Assembly (NCBI RefSeq): GCF_014201585.1
Contig: NZ_JACHES010000002.1
Span: forward strand, 186,001-250,000
Origin: Anoxybacillus tengchongensis
GTDB lineage: Bacteria; Bacillota; Bacilli; Bacillales; Anoxybacillaceae
Length of the DNA: 64,000 nt
Reading direction: 5' to 3'
In this document: piece by piece, positions 62,341-64,000 of the stretch
Layout: each line of letters begins with the position of its first letter
Position numbering within the stretch: position 1 is the first letter of the stretch
The notes under the pieces: model-generated
Seen by the model: the letters and a program-made list of their open reading frames with translations, nothing else
What the model was told of the DNA's origin: nothing
Database searches by the model: none
Position numbers and translations under genes: made by a program

Positions 62341-64000
62341 TATGCCCCAGCCCCCTTCTTCTCTGCTTCCATCACTTCTTCTTTATGAATGTGGAAGCCG
62401 TGGTCATCGATAATTGAACGGAAGAACATTGCACCGAGCGTAATAAGTAATCCGACGATGCCAACCGGTGTTCCCCACGCATGATCTTGATGGAACAAGA
62501 AACCGAATGCCGCTACAAATAAGCCGAGCGAAATGACAAACGGTAAAATCGATGGATTCGGCATATGAATGTCACCAAGCGGTTCAGCTGGTGTTAATCC
62601 TTTTTTGCCTTCCATTTTTTCAATCCAGTATGCGTCTAATCCACGCACAAGTGGCGTTTGCGCAAAGTTATATTCTGGCGCTGGTGAAGATACCGCCCAT
62701 TCTAACGTGCGTCCATCTTCCCATGGATCGTTGCCAACGCGTTTTCCTTTTACGGTTGTAATAACAACGTTTGCTAATAGTACAATTGTACCTGCTGCCA
62801 TGAAAAATGCACCAACAGTACTAATCATGTTTCCTGTTTCAAATCCTTGACCAGGCAAGAATGTGAATACGCGACGTGGCATACCCATTAGGCCAAGGAA
62901 ATGTTGAATAAAGAACGTTAAATGGAATCCGATAAAGAACAGCCAGAATGTCACTTTTCCTAACTTTTCATCTAACATTTTACCGAACATTTTTGGCCAC
63001 CAATAGTGAGCCCCTGCGAGTAGTGCGAATACAACCCCACCGACGATAACGTAGTGGAAGTGAGCAACGACGAAATAGCTATCATGGTATTGATAGTCTG
63101 CCGCAGCTGTCGCATTCATAACTCCTGTCACTCCACCGATAACGAACGATGGAATGAACGCTACCGCATACATCATTGGCGTCGTAAAGCGAATGCTTCC
63201 GCCCCACATCGTAAATAACCAGTTGAAAATTTTAATTCCTGTTGGAACGGCAATCGCCATGGTTGCAACTGCGAAGATGGCGTTCGCAATTGGGCCTAAA
63301 CCAACAGTAAACATATGGTGCGCCCACACCATGAAGCCTAAAAATCCGATTAACACCGTCGCAAATACCATTGAAGAGTAACCGAATAAACGTTTGCGCG
63401 AGAACGTTGCGAAAATTTCTGAGAAAATACCGAACGCTGGCAATACGAGAATGTATACTTCTGGGTGACCGAAAATCCAGAATAAGTGCTCCCAAATGAT
63501 CGTATTTCCACCAAGCGCTGGGTCAAAGAAGTTTCCACCGAACAAACGGTCCATCATCATGAAAATTAAACCGACTGTTAATGGTGGGAACGCGAATAAA
63601 ATAAGCGCAGATGTAACAAACGTTGCCCATGTAAACATCGGCATGCGCATATATGTCATTCCTGGTGCACGCATATTAATGATTGTAACAAGGAAGTTAA
63701 TCCCACCAATTAACGTTCCGAGACCAGAAATTTGTAAGCCTAACACGTAAAAGTCAATGCCGTGGGTTGGTGATGCAAGTGATAACGACGCATACGATGT
63801 CCAACCTGCATCAGGTGCTCCCCCTAAAAACCACGATAAGTTTAAAAATACACCACCGAAGAAAAATAACCAAAATCCAAGCGAGTTTAAAAATGGGAAC
63901 GCTACGTCGCGTGCACCGATTTGAATCGGTACAACGGCGTTCATCATCGCAAACACGAGCGGCATCGCCGCAAGGAAAATCATCGTCGTTCCGTGCATCG
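62340..64000 (-). CDS. ctaD: Cytochrome c oxidase (caa3-type) subunit I, 5' end outside window
   Basis: Catalytic haem-copper subunit. The frame stays open to the right edge, so the N terminus is missing; about 553 of some 620 residues are visible. Metal ligands seen: the CuB histidine with cross-linked tyrosine in GHPEVYILVLP, and the haem a3 and a histidines in HDSYFVVAHFHYVIVGG; proton-channel residues follow. The C terminus (ETEEV-like EVMEAEKKGAGA) is cytoplasmic. The ATG at 63998 is an internal methionine, not the start. Confidence 0.96.
   Translation of the reverse strand, partial: MHGTTMIFLAAMPLVFAMMNAVVPIQIGARDVAFPFLNSLGFWLFFFGGVFLNLSWFLGGAPDAGWTSYASLSLASPTHGIDFYVLGLQISGLGTLIGGINFLVTIINMRAPGMTYMRMPMFTWATFVTSALILFAFPPLTVGLIFMMMDRLFGGNFFDPALGGNTIIWEHLFWIFGHPEVYILVLPAFGIFSEIFATFSRKRLFGYSSMVFATVLIGFLGFMVWAHHMFTVGLGPIANAIFAVATMAIAVPTGIKIFNWLFTMWGGSIRFTTPMMYAVAFIPSFVIGGVTGVMNATAAADYQYHDSYFVVAHFHYVIVGGVVFALLAGAHYWWPKMFGKMLDEKLGKVTFWLFFIGFHLTFFIQHFLGLMGMPRRVFTFLPGQGFETGNMISTVGAFFMAAGTIVLLANVVITTVKGKRVGNDPWEDGRTLEWAVSSPAPEYNFAQTPLVRGLDAYWIEKMEGKKGLTPAEPLGDIHMPNPSILPFVISLGLFVAAFGFLFHQDHAWGTPVGIVGLLITLGAMFFRSIIDDHGFHIHKEEVMEAEKKGAGA

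Overview
The window is a contiguous piece of a Bacillaceae chromosome, most probably a moderately thermophilic Anoxybacillus/Geobacillus relative (inferred from protein similarity and synteny; no rRNA is present to confirm it). Gene order follows the Bacillus subtilis chromosome from ctaD to yloA almost gene for gene, read on the minus strand from right to left. It is core-genome DNA. I see no insertion sequence, prophage, CRISPR array, tRNA, rRNA or replication origin. The only genes without a clear B. subtilis positional counterpart are a few small or lineage-specific ones.

Layout from left to right. (1) 1-1230: the 3' end of the NFACT-family gene rqcH and a repeat-built coiled-coil protein, both on the plus strand. 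(2) 1229-12925: the complete pyrimidine operon pyrR-pyrP-pyrB-pyrC-carA-carB-pyrK-pyrD-pyrF-pyrE on the minus strand. It has one promoter and three PyrR-controlled attenuators, and the eight genes from pyrB to pyrE overlap at every junction. (3) 12922-21275: rluD, lspA, ileS with its T-box leader, divIVA and the ylmH-ylmG-sepF-ylmE-ylmD-ylmC set. (4) 21354-23940: sigG, sigE and spoIIGA, the switch to compartment-specific transcription in sporulation. (5) 24017-41777: the division and cell-wall cluster (ftsZ, ftsA, sbp, two DUF881 genes, divIB, murB, murG, spoVE, murD, mraY, murE, spoVD, pbpB, ftsL, rsmH). mraZ, which normally heads this cluster, is absent. (6) 41926-58825: bshC, a DUF3397 gene, panE, rsfA, an enoyl-CoA hydratase-like gene, rpmF, ylbN, tmcAL (ylbM), ylbL, ylbK, ylbJ, coaD, rsmD, ylbG, ylbF, ylbE, ylbD, ylbC, ylbB, interrupted by lineage-specific genes. 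(7) 58872-64000: an AI-2E-type membrane protein and ctaM, ctaG, ctaF, ctaE and 5'-truncated ctaD of the caa3-type cytochrome oxidase.

Functionally the window joins nucleotide supply (pyr), peptidoglycan precursor synthesis and septation (mur/fts), translation quality control (rqcH, ylmH), tRNA charging (ileS), respiration (cta) and sporulation (sigE, sigG, spoIIGA, spoVD, spoVE, rsfA, ylbJ, ylbD). Regulatory signals are unusually readable: a 22-bp-spaced spoIIGA promoter, a sigma-H-type ftsA promoter, PyrR attenuators, an Ile T-box, and two mutually exclusive hairpins in front of sigG. No clearly new multi-gene system is present. The best candidates for undescribed biology are a 32-codon plus-strand gene at 52579-52677, a coiled-coil protein whose repeat units all have length 7n-1, the sigG leader, and the missing mraZ.
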